The notes under the pieces were generated by a model. That model worked only from the letters and a program-made list of their open reading frames with translations, ran no database searches and was not told the DNA's origin. From assembly GCF_015668195.1 (NCBI RefSeq), contig NZ_JADPFC010000001.1, positions 682,001 through 746,000 on the forward strand: a DNA stretch of 64,000 bases. Reading direction: 5' to 3'. Positions 27,925-37,164 of this stretch are shown one piece after another (within the stretch, counting starts at the first letter, position 1; the number at the start of each line of letters is the position of its first letter). The DNA comes from Romboutsia_C sp015668195 (lineage in GTDB: Bacteria > Bacillota > Clostridia > Peptostreptococcales > Peptostreptococcaceae). The position numbers were made by a program, and so were the translations under genes.

Positions 27925-27942
27925 ACCTCTTTTCTTATTTTA

Positions 27943-27972
27943 AAAATACAAATATTATTAGATGGATTTCAA
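27943..27972 (-). promoter_or_regulatory. Possible promoter of the intron-GNAT transcript
   Basis: On the minus strand TTGAAA (27972-27967) and TATTTT (27948-27943) are 18 bp apart, 18 bp before the P1 helix. TATAAT (27999-27994) offers an alternative further upstream. The spacer from here to 28202 is AT-rich and holds nothing else I can name. Confidence 0.35.
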
Positions 27973-28202
27973 TTTAATATTCATTGATAATTTATTATAA
28001 CATAATACTTAAAAAAGTATATTAAAAATTATATTTTTTTATAAAAAAATTTAAATATTAAATGAAATTTCAAAAATACCACAATGATTCAAATTTTAAA
28101 ATTAAAATTAAAGTTGAATCAATTTGAAACCTTAGTTATATATAGGAATATAAAATACTTAAGAGGAGAAAATAATAAAGACAACAAATTAAGGAGAAAA
28201 AT

Positions 28203-29438
28203 ATGACTACTAAAATAACCAAAATAAATATTGTACTTATACTAGTTATAGTATCGCTTTTTAATTTGGGTATGAAAAAAAATGAAATTATAAAAGACCC
28301 TAAGATATTTAAAAATATATATATAGAAGATATAAATGTAGAAGACTTAACTACAAAGCAAGCTGAAGATAAAATAAATGAATATTACCATCCTAAAGAT
28401 ATAAATATAAGGTACAATCAAAAAACATGGGTAATAAATAAAGATATAATAAAATTAAATTATAATGTAGATAAAGCAGTAAAATTAGCAAAAGATTATA
28501 CAAGAACTGAGGACAATTTATTAAACCTAAGAAGAATATTTGATTTAGCTATAAAAAAACAACATAAAATAAAGCTAAAAGCATCATATGATGAAGCTAA
28601 ACTTAGTGAAGTAATAGAATCTATAAAAAAAGAAATAAATAAAAATGAGGTAAATGCTACTGTAAGTATAAGTGAAAGTTCACAAATAAAAACAACTGAA
28701 TCAAAAGATGGATTAGAAGTGGATATTTCTAAGTTAAAAGAAGAAATATATGAAATTATAAAAGAAAAAGAAATAAAAGATATATACCTTCCTGTTAAAG
28801 TAATAAAGCCAAAAATTAATACATCAGATGTAAAAAGTATAAATGCTATATTAGGCCAATACAGTACTAGCTTTAATGACAAAAGTTCAAGAGGAAACAA
28901 TATATATACATCAGGAAAGAGTACAAGTGATATAGTTATAATGCCAAATGAGACCTTCTCATATAATACGGCTACAGGACCTAGAACTTGGTCTAATGGG
29001 TATAAAAGTGCAAAAGTTATAGTAGGAGGTAAATATGTAAACGGAGAAGGTGGAGGAGTTTGTCAAGTTTCAACTACAATATATAATGCCGCTCTTATAT
29101 CTAATATGGAGATAGTAGAAGTACATAATCACACTTATCCATCTAGATATGCACCTAAAGGAAAAGATGCAGCAGTTTCCTATGGTTATATAGATTTTAA
29201 GTTTAAAAATCCATATAGTCATCCAATTTATATAAAAAATATAATAAAAAATGGAGCTATAACAACCAAAATATATGGATGTGATAAAGATAAAAAGAAG
29301 TTATATATAAGAACTGATGAAAAGCATGAAGAAGAAAAAATATATGTAAATACTTATAGAGTATATTTAGATAATAACAATCAAAAAGAGCGAGAAGAAT
29401 TAGTAGCTAAAAGTATATATAAAATAAAAAACCAGTAA
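28203..29438 (+). CDS. VanW-family protein with peptidoglycan-binding region
   Basis: This cell-surface protein has 411 residues. A single N-terminal membrane segment (about residues 9-23) is followed by a PG_binding_4-like region, and then the VanW domain with PNETFSYNTATGPRTWSNGY, GEGGGVCQVSTTIYNAAL and EVHNHTYPSRY. The Gly-Gly-Gly-Val-Cys-Gln core and the following histidines are the conserved VanW features. The enzymatic role is not settled, although the fold is related to L,D-transpeptidase-like proteins. It is a single gene ending at a strong terminator. Confidence 0.9.
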   Translation: MTTKITKINIVLILVIVSLFNLGMKKNEIIKDPKIFKNIYIEDINVEDLTTKQAEDKINEYYHPKDINIRYNQKTWVINKDIIKLNYNVDKAVKLAKDYTRTEDNLLNLRRIFDLAIKKQHKIKLKASYDEAKLSEVIESIKKEINKNEVNATVSISESSQIKTTESKDGLEVDISKLKEEIYEIIKEKEIKDIYLPVKVIKPKINTSDVKSINAILGQYSTSFNDKSSRGNNIYTSGKSTSDIVIMPNETFSYNTATGPRTWSNGYKSAKVIVGGKYVNGEGGGVCQVSTTIYNAALISNMEIVEVHNHTYPSRYAPKGKDAAVSYGYIDFKFKNPYSHPIYIKNIIKNGAITTKIYGCDKDKKKLYIRTDEKHEEEKIYVNTYRVYLDNNNQKEREELVAKSIYKIKNQ

Positions 29439-29457
29439 AAATAATTACTGGTTTTTT
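29426..29457 (+). terminator. Terminator after the vanW-like gene
   Basis: AAAAAACCAGTAA and TTACTGGTTTTTT form a 13-bp stem overlapping the end of the gene. Confidence 0.93.
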
Positions 29458-29640
29458 GCATGAAATTAAAATGTTTTTTCATTTTAAAATTTAATTAAGT
29501 GTATAAAAAAATATACGGTTAATTTACTTAAGATTTAAAAAATAAAAAATATTATTAAAATTTATGATTTCACTTAAAAATGTAAAAAAAAATGTATAAT
29601 ATAGTAAGAAAACTAATTATAATCCTAATATTGCGTTTCT

Positions 29641-29686
29641 TTTTATAATATTTAGAAATATAACTATATTTCTAAATATTATAAAA
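29641..29686 (+). other. Perfect 20-bp hairpin upstream of the reverse rubrerythrin gene
   Basis: TTTTATAATATTTAGAAATA (29641-29660) is exactly complementary to 29667-29686 around a 6-nt centre. A TTTTTT run follows five bases later, so it could act as an upstream terminator. The arms TTATAATATTT/AAATATTATAA also resemble the AT-rich dyads bound by PerR-type repressors. It is the only feature in the 385-bp gap 29439-29823. Confidence 0.5.
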
Positions 29687-29823
29687 AATAATTTTTTGAT
29701 GGTATATTCTGTTTATATAATGAAATATAAGGGTATATAAAAAATACAATAGTATATAAGGATGCAATAATTAAAATTAACTAAAAATTAAGATAAATTA
29801 AAAATCTTGGAGGTATTGTTGTT

Positions 29824-30372
29824 ATGAGAAAGTTTGTATGCACAGTTTGTGGTTATGTTTATGAAGGTGAAAATTTGCCTATATCTTGTCCAGTGTGCAA
29901 TGTAGGAAGTGAAAAGTTTGAAGAAATGAATAGTAATTTAATATGGGCTGATGAACATAGAATAGGTATAGCTAAAGGGATAGATGAAGAAATACTAGAA
30001 GGGCTTAGAGCTAATTTTGTTGGAGAATGTACTGAAGTTGGAATGTATATAGCAATGAGTCGTCAAGCAGATAGAGAGGGATATCCAGAAATTGCAGAAG
30101 CTTATTTAAGAATAGCTTATGAAGAAGCTGAACATGCAGCAAAATTTGCTGAACTTTTAGGGGAAGTTGTTGTTGCAGATACTAAGTCTAACTTAGAGGC
30201 AAGGATTGAAGCTGAATATGGTGCAACAGATGGAAAGCTAAAGCTTGCAAAAAAAGCAAAGCAATTAGGATTAGATGCAATACATGATACTGTTCATGAA
30301 ATGTGTAAAGATGAAGCAAGACATGGTAAAGCATTTTTAGGATTATTAAAAAGACATTTTAGCAATAAATAG
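29824..30372 (+). CDS. Reverse rubrerythrin (NADH peroxidase component)
   Basis: This 182-residue oxidative-stress protein reduces H2O2 (and O2) in strict anaerobes. The rubredoxin domain comes first, with CTVCGYVYEG and SCPVCNVG giving the four Fe ligands. The ferritin-like diiron domain follows, with EVGMYIAMSRQADREGYPE, AYEEAEHAAKF-type helices and DEARHGKAF. Domain order (rubredoxin N-terminal) defines the reverse type. It receives electrons from NADH through rubredoxin-type carriers. A GGAGG site precedes the ATG. Peroxide-responsive control is likely from the family. Confidence 0.95.
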   Translation: MRKFVCTVCGYVYEGENLPISCPVCNVGSEKFEEMNSNLIWADEHRIGIAKGIDEEILEGLRANFVGECTEVGMYIAMSRQADREGYPEIAEAYLRIAYEEAEHAAKFAELLGEVVVADTKSNLEARIEAEYGATDGKLKLAKKAKQLGLDAIHDTVHEMCKDEARHGKAFLGLLKRHFSNK

Positions 30373-30380
30373 TAAGTAAG

Positions 30381-30406
30381 GCTATCTTTAAAAGGTAGTC
30401 TTTTTT
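30381..30406 (+). terminator. Terminator of the reverse rubrerythrin gene
   Basis: GGCTATC and GGTAGTC pair over 7 bp (two G-U) and are followed by TTTTTT. The T-run is shared with the start of the repeated element at 30401. Confidence 0.8.
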
Positions 30407-30573
30407 ACGCTCAAGGAAATTATAATACTTAAAAAACTGTGGGTAACTATTGAGGTTTAAGTAATACCAATCAGTTTGGAGAGCGTAAAAAAGAAATTTT
30501 GAGCAACGGACGAAGTCGTTGGCGACATAAAGTGTAGCGCCCATGCAGTGGCTTAAGCGAAGCGAATTTTTTA
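30401..30573. repeat. Structured repeat element, copy A (~172 bp)
   Basis: This is the first of two copies (the other is at 41709). It starts TTTTTTACGCTC, which pairs with GAGCGTAAAAAA about 70 bp later. Inside are AAACTG/CAGTTT and TGGGTA/TACCAA helices. The 3' half is nearly identical in both copies: GAGCAACGGAC, then GTCGTTGGCGA, AGTGTAGCGCCCA, GCAGTGGCTTAAGCGAAGCG and a final TTTTTT. No protein is encoded. It abuts the rubrerythrin terminator. Helices differ between copies by paired changes, so structure is under selection. The gap 30574-30837 holds only AT-rich promoter sequence for the next gene. Confidence 0.8.
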
Positions 30574-30837
30574 TGTATAAGAAAATTGTATAATTTTTAA
30601 AAGTGATATAAATAAGAAGAATTAAAATGAAATAAAATTTTAATGAAAAATTTAAATAAAAGTTATTTTTAAAAAATTTAAGTCATATTATAAATAATGG
30701 AATATAGATTAAAAACTTTTAAGTATCACAAAACTTGTCACAAATAGTTTATAAAAAATAGTAGAACAATAACTATAAATATATATTAAAATTTAAAGGC
30801 TATATTAATACAAAGAAAATATAAAAGGAGAATCTAA

Positions 30838-32259
30838 ATGCATTCACAAACTGAACTAGGAGTAAAACATGTCAATTCTTTATTATTTAAGTATTCAGTA
30901 CCAGCAATTATAGGAATGCTTGTTAATGCTTTATATAATGTGATAGATAGAATGTTTATAGGAAAAATTCCTGAAGTTGGACCACTTGCTATAACAGGAC
31001 TTGGAATAACTATGCCAATAGCTACTATAATACTTGCATTTGGAATGTTAATAGGTATTGGAACAACTACTAATATATCTATAAAACTTGGTCAAAAGAA
31101 AAAATATGAAGCAGAGATACTTTTAGGAAATGCAGTAACATTATCCTTAATAATAGGTATTATATTAACTATAATAGGTATTATATTCAGTGAAGATATT
31201 CTTATACTATTTGGTGCTAGTGAAAATACTTTAATATACGCAAAAACTTATATAGATATAATACTTGTAGGAAGTGTAGTTAACTTGCTTTCTTTTTCAC
31301 TATATCATTCTATAAGAGCAGATGGAAATCCTAGGATATCATCAGGAATCATGATTCTAGGATGCATATTAAATGCAAGTTTAGATTATTTATTTATATT
31401 TATTTTTAATTTGGGAATACAAGGAGCGGCTCTAGCTACTATAATAGCGCAATGTGTAACGGCGATACTTACTATTTTCTATTATTTATCTAAAAAATCT
31501 AATTTAAAAATTAGGAAAAATAATTTAATATTAAGAAAAAATTTGGTAATCAGTATATTTGCTATAGGTATGTCGCCATTTTTTATGCAACTAGCTGCAA
31601 GCTTAGTTCAAGTTATATCTAATAATGCATTAAGAACTTATGGAGGAGATTTAGCTATTGGTGCAATGACCACAATTTCTTCAATAGCTATGATATTTTT
31701 AATGCCTATATTTGGACTTAACCAAGGTGCACAACCTATAATTGGATACAACTATGGAGCTAAAAAATACAGTAGAGTCAAAAAAGCATACTTAATGTCT
31801 TTGAGTGTAGCAACAATTATATTATTTATAGGTACATTTTTTATACAAATGTATCCAAAATTTTTTATTGGATTATTTAATAAAGATGAAGAACTTATGA
31901 AAATATCCATACAAGGAATTAGAATTTATTTGTTTATGATGCCAATCGTTGGTATATCAATAACTGGAAGTAATTTTATACAGTCTATAGGTAAAGCTAA
32001 AGTTGCTATGTTATTAAGCTTACTTAGACAAGTAATACTTTTAATACCATTTATATTAATACTTCCACAATTTTTTGGACTCAATGGAGTATGGTTATCT
32101 CAAGCTTTAGCAGATTTAATATCTACTATACTTACTATAATAGTCCTATACAAAGAATTAAGAAGTTATAAGATATTAAATGATGAAGGAGAAGACATAT
32201 TAAAAACTGAGTTAGAAGAATACGCATTAGAAAAAGAAAATGATAAGGATGAAAAGTAG
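30838..32259 (+). CDS. MATE-family efflux transporter
   Basis: This is a 12-helix membrane exporter of 473 residues. The MATE signatures are visible: YSVPAIIGMLVNALYNVIDRMFIG at the N-terminus, a second-half repeat beginning MSPFFMQLAASLVQVISNNAL, and LNQGAQPIIGYNYGAKKYSRV, the strongly conserved central element. It exchanges Na+ or H+ for cationic drugs or metabolites; the substrate is unknown. It is a single gene with AAAAGGAGA upstream and a terminator at its end. Despite sitting before the pel cluster it is not co-transcribed with it. Confidence 0.93.
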   Translation: MHSQTELGVKHVNSLLFKYSVPAIIGMLVNALYNVIDRMFIGKIPEVGPLAITGLGITMPIATIILAFGMLIGIGTTTNISIKLGQKKKYEAEILLGNAVTLSLIIGIILTIIGIIFSEDILILFGASENTLIYAKTYIDIILVGSVVNLLSFSLYHSIRADGNPRISSGIMILGCILNASLDYLFIFIFNLGIQGAALATIIAQCVTAILTIFYYLSKKSNLKIRKNNLILRKNLVISIFAIGMSPFFMQLAASLVQVISNNALRTYGGDLAIGAMTTISSIAMIFLMPIFGLNQGAQPIIGYNYGAKKYSRVKKAYLMSLSVATIILFIGTFFIQMYPKFFIGLFNKDEELMKISIQGIRIYLFMMPIVGISITGSNFIQSIGKAKVAMLLSLLRQVILLIPFILILPQFFGLNGVWLSQALADLISTILTIIVLYKELRSYKILNDEGEDILKTELEEYALEKENDKDEK

Positions 32260-32280
32260 CTTATATTAGCTACTTTTTTA
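32252..32280 (+). terminator. Terminator of the MATE gene
   Basis: AAAAGTAGCT and AGCTACTTTT form a 10-bp stem including the stop codon, then TTTA. Confidence 0.88.
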
Positions 32281-32436
32281 ATAGAAAGAAAATTATAATT
32301 TTTTCATTAGATATATAATTTGAAATATTTAATCTTTTATTGAAATATATGACAAATAGATTAATCTACACAAAAAATCGACAAAAAGTGCTAAAATATT
32401 ATGATGAAAGTAATATTTATAAAAAGGTGGTGTAAG

Positions 32437-34461
32437 ATGAAAATACTTATTGTAGGAAGAGTTAATTCTCTAATAAAATCAATAGCACATAGATTTTATA
32501 AAGAGGGAAATAAAGTGTTTATTTTAAGTGATGATGAACTAAAAGAACCATATTATAAAAATTATAAATTAGAGTTATTAAATTATAAATACGATTATAT
32601 ATTCAAAAATACACACTTTGATAAAGTTATATATATAAATCATAATATCGAGAGTAATATACTACTAAACATTTTAGAGTTATCTAAAACTTATAAAACT
32701 TCCCAAATTATAATGGTAAATCTAAAGAATAAAAGTAAAGAACATATACTTTGTGAGAATATTTTTAGAGAATTTAAAAAATTATATGACATAAGTATGC
32801 CTATTTTATACATAGATAGAGTATATGGTGAGGTAGATTTAAAAGAAAAAGAAGATATAGTATTAAACATAATTAAAGATATAGCAAATAATAAAAATAA
32901 GAATTATGATAATATCTTAAAAAATGGATATATTCATTATTTAGATGTGGCAGAAGCTACATACCTATTATCTAAGTATAATATCAATAAAGAATATTAT
33001 ATTTGTGGGTATGAATTAGCTAGCGATGAAGATATATATAATTTAGTATTAAGCATTATAAAAAATAAAGGTATTTATATATTAGAAAAAATAAATACTA
33101 AAGGACTTAAAGAATTTAAAGAAGATACTAACTTTTATATAAAATTTAGTTTAAGTAAAGAGATAATAGCTATATACAATAAGTATATAAACGAATCTAA
33201 TAGTACTGAAAAAATAAAAGCAATTAAAAAAAATAAAAAACAAAATGAATTTATAAAAGTAACTAAGCCCTATGTAGAAAACATAGTTATATTTTTGATT
33301 GTATGCTTTATATCATCATTTTTATCTAAGAATAATTCAATATTTACTGTAATAGACTTAAAAATTATATATATAATTGTAATAGGTATGATGCATGGAA
33401 TGAAGCAATCTGTAATAGCATCTATATTATCTTGTTTATTATTAATATCAAACCAATTATCACAAGGAATATCTATTATATCAATATTTGTACTTAGTCA
33501 ATCTTTAGTTCAAATGTTAATGTATGTATTGCTAGGAATATATATAGGATATGCTAGTGACTTTAAGAACAATCAAATAAAAGAATTAAAAAGAATAAAT
33601 GAAGAAAAAGATAGTAAATATGAATTTTTAGAAGATATATACAACTCAACATACGAAGAAAAAAGAGAGCTAGAAGAAAAAGTTATAAGCTCTAAGGATA
33701 GTTTTGGTAAGATATATTCTTATGTAAAAGAGCTAGATAGTTTAAAGCCTCAATATATATTAAGATCATCTATAGATATTATGGAAGAGTTTTTAGAAAA
33801 TAATAATATATCTATATATACTTTAAATAATGATTACTTAAGGCTTAATGTAAAATCTAATAATAAGGATTTTAACCCACTAAAAAGTATCAAAATAGAT
33901 GATTTATACGAAGCTAAAGATAAACTATTAAATAAAGAAATGTATATAAATAAAAACTTAAATCCAAAGTTACCTTCTATGGTAGCACCAATAGTAAAAG
34001 ATAATAAAATAATAAGTATTATAATTGTAGATAAAATCAAGTTTTCGAAGATGAATTTATACTATCAAAATCTATTTAAAGTTATAGTAAGTTTAATTGA
34101 GACATCTATAATAAAAGCTTATAATTATGAAGAAGCAACTAAAAAAGAAAGATATATAGATGATACTATCTTTTTAAGAAAAGAGTATCTAAAAAGTGCC
34201 TTAAAAGTATGTGAGATATCTAAGAAAGAGAAAAAGTCAGACTATACACTTTTAAAAGTTAATATGTTAAATAATATTAACTTTTTATCTAAAGAAATAT
34301 CTAAATGCATAAGAAGTACTGATTTAGCTGGAGTATATAATAATTATGTATACATAATACTTAACAACACTAATGAAGAAGAAAGTAGTGTAGTAGTAGA
34401 CAGATTAATGGGTAAAAATCTAACAGTAAAAATAGTAGATGGAGTAGATGAAGATGATTAA
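32437..34461 (+). CDS. pelD: PelD-like c-di-GMP receptor fused to a Rossmann domain
   Basis: This 674-residue membrane protein starts the Pel polysaccharide operon. Residues 1-270 form an epimerase-like Rossmann domain whose glycine motif is degraded (LIVGRVNSL). Residues ~278-371 contain about four membrane helices. A GAF domain follows at ~427-558 and a GGDEF-type domain at ~568-674. The GGDEF active site is replaced (YNNYV), but the inhibitory-site motif R626-S-T-D629 is kept in IRSTDLAGVY, as in PelD of Pseudomonas, which binds c-di-GMP there and switches on polymer synthesis. The start at 32437 has AGGTGG upstream. It overlaps pelE by 8 bp. Confidence 0.82.
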   Translation: MKILIVGRVNSLIKSIAHRFYKEGNKVFILSDDELKEPYYKNYKLELLNYKYDYIFKNTHFDKVIYINHNIESNILLNILELSKTYKTSQIIMVNLKNKSKEHILCENIFREFKKLYDISMPILYIDRVYGEVDLKEKEDIVLNIIKDIANNKNKNYDNILKNGYIHYLDVAEATYLLSKYNINKEYYICGYELASDEDIYNLVLSIIKNKGIYILEKINTKGLKEFKEDTNFYIKFSLSKEIIAIYNKYINESNSTEKIKAIKKNKKQNEFIKVTKPYVENIVIFLIVCFISSFLSKNNSIFTVIDLKIIYIIVIGMMHGMKQSVIASILSCLLLISNQLSQGISIISIFVLSQSLVQMLMYVLLGIYIGYASDFKNNQIKELKRINEEKDSKYEFLEDIYNSTYEEKRELEEKVISSKDSFGKIYSYVKELDSLKPQYILRSSIDIMEEFLENNNISIYTLNNDYLRLNVKSNNKDFNPLKSIKIDDLYEAKDKLLNKEMYINKNLNPKLPSMVAPIVKDNKIISIIIVDKIKFSKMNLYYQNLFKVIVSLIETSIIKAYNYEEATKKERYIDDTIFLRKEYLKSALKVCEISKKEKKSDYTLLKVNMLNNINFLSKEISKCIRSTDLAGVYNNYVYIILNNTNEEESSVVVDRLMGKNLTVKIVDGVDEDD

Positions 34462-35350
34462 AATATATGTCATTAATTTTTTAATAGGTCTATTTATACT
34501 ACTACTTATGAAAATTTTTAGAGTGAAAAATGCTTACACCAATTTCTTACTAATTATAGCTATTCCTTTTTTAGGTATTATATATATATTGTTTATCTAT
34601 TTATTTAAATTTTTTATTAAAAGTGAAAATGGACAGTATTTGATAGATAAAGAAAATGAGTATGATAGAAATATAAGTTTGCTTATTAGAGAAGCAGAGC
34701 TTAAAAATAAAAAAGACTTAATACCAATAGAAGATGCACTAAATTTAAATGATCATACTATAAAAAGAAATCTAGTTATAGAAATGCTAAAAGAAGATTC
34801 ATATAAATATCTAGAATTTTTATTAAAAGCACTTAAAGATGAAGATAGTGAGACATCTCACTATGCAGCAACGGCTATAACACAACTTAAAAGTAAGCTT
34901 ACAGTCGCTATACAAGATATGGAAGTTAATTATTATAAAAATTCTAAGAATAAAGAAATAAGTAAAGAGTATATAAAAGCTCTCAAAGAATGTATAGAGA
35001 GTAATTTAATAGATGAAAAAGAAAGAAAAAGATTAATTTATACCTATAAATTAGCATTAGAGAACTATCTAAGAGATATAGAAGAAGATGAAATTTACTT
35101 AAATGAACTAATAAAAATATATATAGACATTAAAAATTATGATAAAGCTATAGTATATTCTTATAACTATATGAAAAAATTTGTACGAAGTTATAAACCA
35201 TATATGTTTTTATTAGAAGTTTACTATACACTTAACGATAAAAAGAATTTTGAAAAGGTTATAAAATCATTAAGAGAATCTGATATTAAATTAGATAAAG
35301 AAGGATTAGATATACTAAGATTTTGGATAGAAGGTGATGATAATGTTTAG
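34454..35350 (+). CDS. pelE: PelE-like membrane/TPR protein
   Basis: This is a 298-residue protein with two N-terminal membrane segments (IYVINFLIGLFILLLMKIF and LLIIAIPFLGIIYILFIYLF) followed by a helical, TPR-like cytoplasmic region (SHYAATAITQLKSKL; AIVYSYNYMKKFVRSYKPYMFLL). PelE is a scaffold of the Pel synthase membrane complex with PelD and PelG. The start at 34454 has GGAG nine bases upstream and overlaps pelD by 8 bp, a sign of translational coupling. It also overlaps pelA by 8 bp. The identity rests on topology and position more than on sequence. Confidence 0.75.
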   Translation: MIKIYVINFLIGLFILLLMKIFRVKNAYTNFLLIIAIPFLGIIYILFIYLFKFFIKSENGQYLIDKENEYDRNISLLIREAELKNKKDLIPIEDALNLNDHTIKRNLVIEMLKEDSYKYLEFLLKALKDEDSETSHYAATAITQLKSKLTVAIQDMEVNYYKNSKNKEISKEYIKALKECIESNLIDEKERKRLIYTYKLALENYLRDIEEDEIYLNELIKIYIDIKNYDKAIVYSYNYMKKFVRSYKPYMFLLEVYYTLNDKKNFEKVIKSLRESDIKLDKEGLDILRFWIEGDDNV

Positions 35351-37163
35351 AAAAAGATTTATAATAACTTTTACATCTATAATTTTAGTTTTAGGTTTTT
35401 TAATATCTCTTATGAAAAATAACTATATATTTGATAAAATTCAAAATACAAAAACCACAAACTTAGATAAAAAAGTATATACATCAAAAGAATATGAAAG
35501 TGCTATTAAAAAATACGATGAAAAGTTTTTAATATTAAGTGATGAAAGTAAAGAATCCAAAAAGATCGAAAGTAATTTTAATGAGATTATAAAATCTATG
35601 GATAAGTCTATAATAAATGAAAATATTAAAAATTTTAAAGGTGATATAAAAGGATACAAAGCAGTTATAATAAACTCTGAAAGATTACAAGAGTTTAGTT
35701 ACTTAGACGAACTTATAAATTATTCTAAATCAGGAGGAAATTTAATATTTGCACAAAGACCATTGATTAGTGATAATGTAAAAAAATATTCAAGTGACTT
35801 AGGAATAGAAAGTATTAACGAGTTAGTAGAAGCAGAGAGTATGTATGTTAAATCTAATATACTTATAAAAGGTAACGGACTTAAAAGAACTGAAGATACA
35901 GAAAATAGTTCTTTAGATGTTAAATTAAAAAAAGGTGTTAAGGTTCATATAAATGCTGATAATAATATTCCTCTACTTTGGGAGGAAAAACTAGGCAGTG
36001 GTAAAATAATATTTTCAAATGGACAGTTTTTAGGTGAAAAGTCTAATCGAGGTATATTAACAGGAATACTTTATAGAACTGGAGATGAATTTATATATCC
36101 TATTATAAATTCTAAGGTTTTAGATATAGATGATTTCCCGGCTCCAATGCCTAATGGAAGTTCGGATATAGTTTATAAATATTATCATGTTAATGATGAA
36201 AAATTTTTTGTTAATATATGGTGGCCAGATATTGTTAAAATGTGTGAAAAATATAATGCAGTTCCAACAGGTTTTTTAATATATAACTATGAAGATGTAA
36301 CTAATAATATAGAAAATTTTAATGGAAATGCATATTCTAAAAATCTAGTAACTTTAGGTAGAAATCTGCTAAAGGTTGGCGGAGAAATAGGTATACATGG
36401 ATTTAATCATCAGCCGCTTACTACTAATAAATACTTAGTAGGTAAAGAACTTGGATATAAGCCATGGAAAAGCTATGATGAAATGTTAAAGGCACAGATA
36501 GCTTTAAATAAATTTATACATAATATATATCCAAATTATGTAATAAGAGGATATGTACCGCCATCTAATATTATAACAGAAGAAGGTATAAAAGCTTTGA
36601 AAAAAGGTATACCAAGTATTAATGTTATATCATCTTTATATGTAGTAGGTAATGATGAACTAGCTTACGAACAAGAATTTTCAAAAGGAAAAGATGGAAT
36701 ATATAATTTCCCTAGATATAGTTCAGGTTATGATTTTGAGGAATTTGAAAAATGGATGATATACAATGGTATAACTATAAATGGAGTATTTTCTCACTTT
36801 ATACATCCAGATGACATATTAGATCCAGAAAGAAATCATGGTATGAGTTGGGAAGAACTTAAAAAGGACTTTGAAAAAATTATGGAGATAGTTTATAAAG
36901 ACTTTAGATGGTTAGAAGTAGATACTATATCTCAAGGGGTAGAATCCTTAGACACATATTTAAAAACTAAAAGTGTATTTTCTTTTGAAGAAAATACTAT
37001 AAAAGGATATTCAAAAGATACCTCAAAGAATGATTATTATATACTTAGAAGTGATAAAGATATAATAAAAACTAAAGGATGTAGTTATAAAAAAATAGAT
37101 GAAGATATTTACCTTATACATTCAACTAATACTGATTTTAGTATAACAACAGGAGGTAAATAA
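35343..37163 (+). CDS. pelA: PelA-like polysaccharide deacetylase
   Basis: This 606-residue protein is anchored by an N-terminal membrane helix. Residues ~50-240 form a Rossmann-like region with GHxxG-free glutamine-amidotransferase-type folding (SGGNLIFAQRPL). The rest is a carbohydrate-esterase-4-like deacetylase with the metal Asp in LDIDDFPAPMPNG (near residue 262) and metal His residues in IGIHGFNHQPLTT (near residue 350), plus FSHFIHPDD. In Gram-negatives PelA deacetylates Pel and also carries a hydrolase domain; here that hydrolase part is missing. The start at 35343 has AAGGTG six bases upstream. Confidence 0.82.
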   Translation: MFRKRFIITFTSIILVLGFLISLMKNNYIFDKIQNTKTTNLDKKVYTSKEYESAIKKYDEKFLILSDESKESKKIESNFNEIIKSMDKSIINENIKNFKGDIKGYKAVIINSERLQEFSYLDELINYSKSGGNLIFAQRPLISDNVKKYSSDLGIESINELVEAESMYVKSNILIKGNGLKRTEDTENSSLDVKLKKGVKVHINADNNIPLLWEEKLGSGKIIFSNGQFLGEKSNRGILTGILYRTGDEFIYPIINSKVLDIDDFPAPMPNGSSDIVYKYYHVNDEKFFVNIWWPDIVKMCEKYNAVPTGFLIYNYEDVTNNIENFNGNAYSKNLVTLGRNLLKVGGEIGIHGFNHQPLTTNKYLVGKELGYKPWKSYDEMLKAQIALNKFIHNIYPNYVIRGYVPPSNIITEEGIKALKKGIPSINVISSLYVVGNDELAYEQEFSKGKDGIYNFPRYSSGYDFEEFEKWMIYNGITINGVFSHFIHPDDILDPERNHGMSWEELKKDFEKIMEIVYKDFRWLEVDTISQGVESLDTYLKTKSVFSFEENTIKGYSKDTSKNDYYILRSDKDIIKTKGCSYKKIDEDIYLIHSTNTDFSITTGGK

Positions 37164-37164
37164 T

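Noticed and set aside
27544..28020. A c-di-GMP-II aptamer upstream of the group I intron, as in C. difficile
   Set aside because: The 5' exon region is short and AT-rich, and I could not find the conserved aptamer helices. Only the intron itself is supported.
30359..30544. A 61-codon minus-strand frame in repeat copy A
   Set aside because: Copy B does not preserve it, while RNA pairing is preserved. It is not coding.
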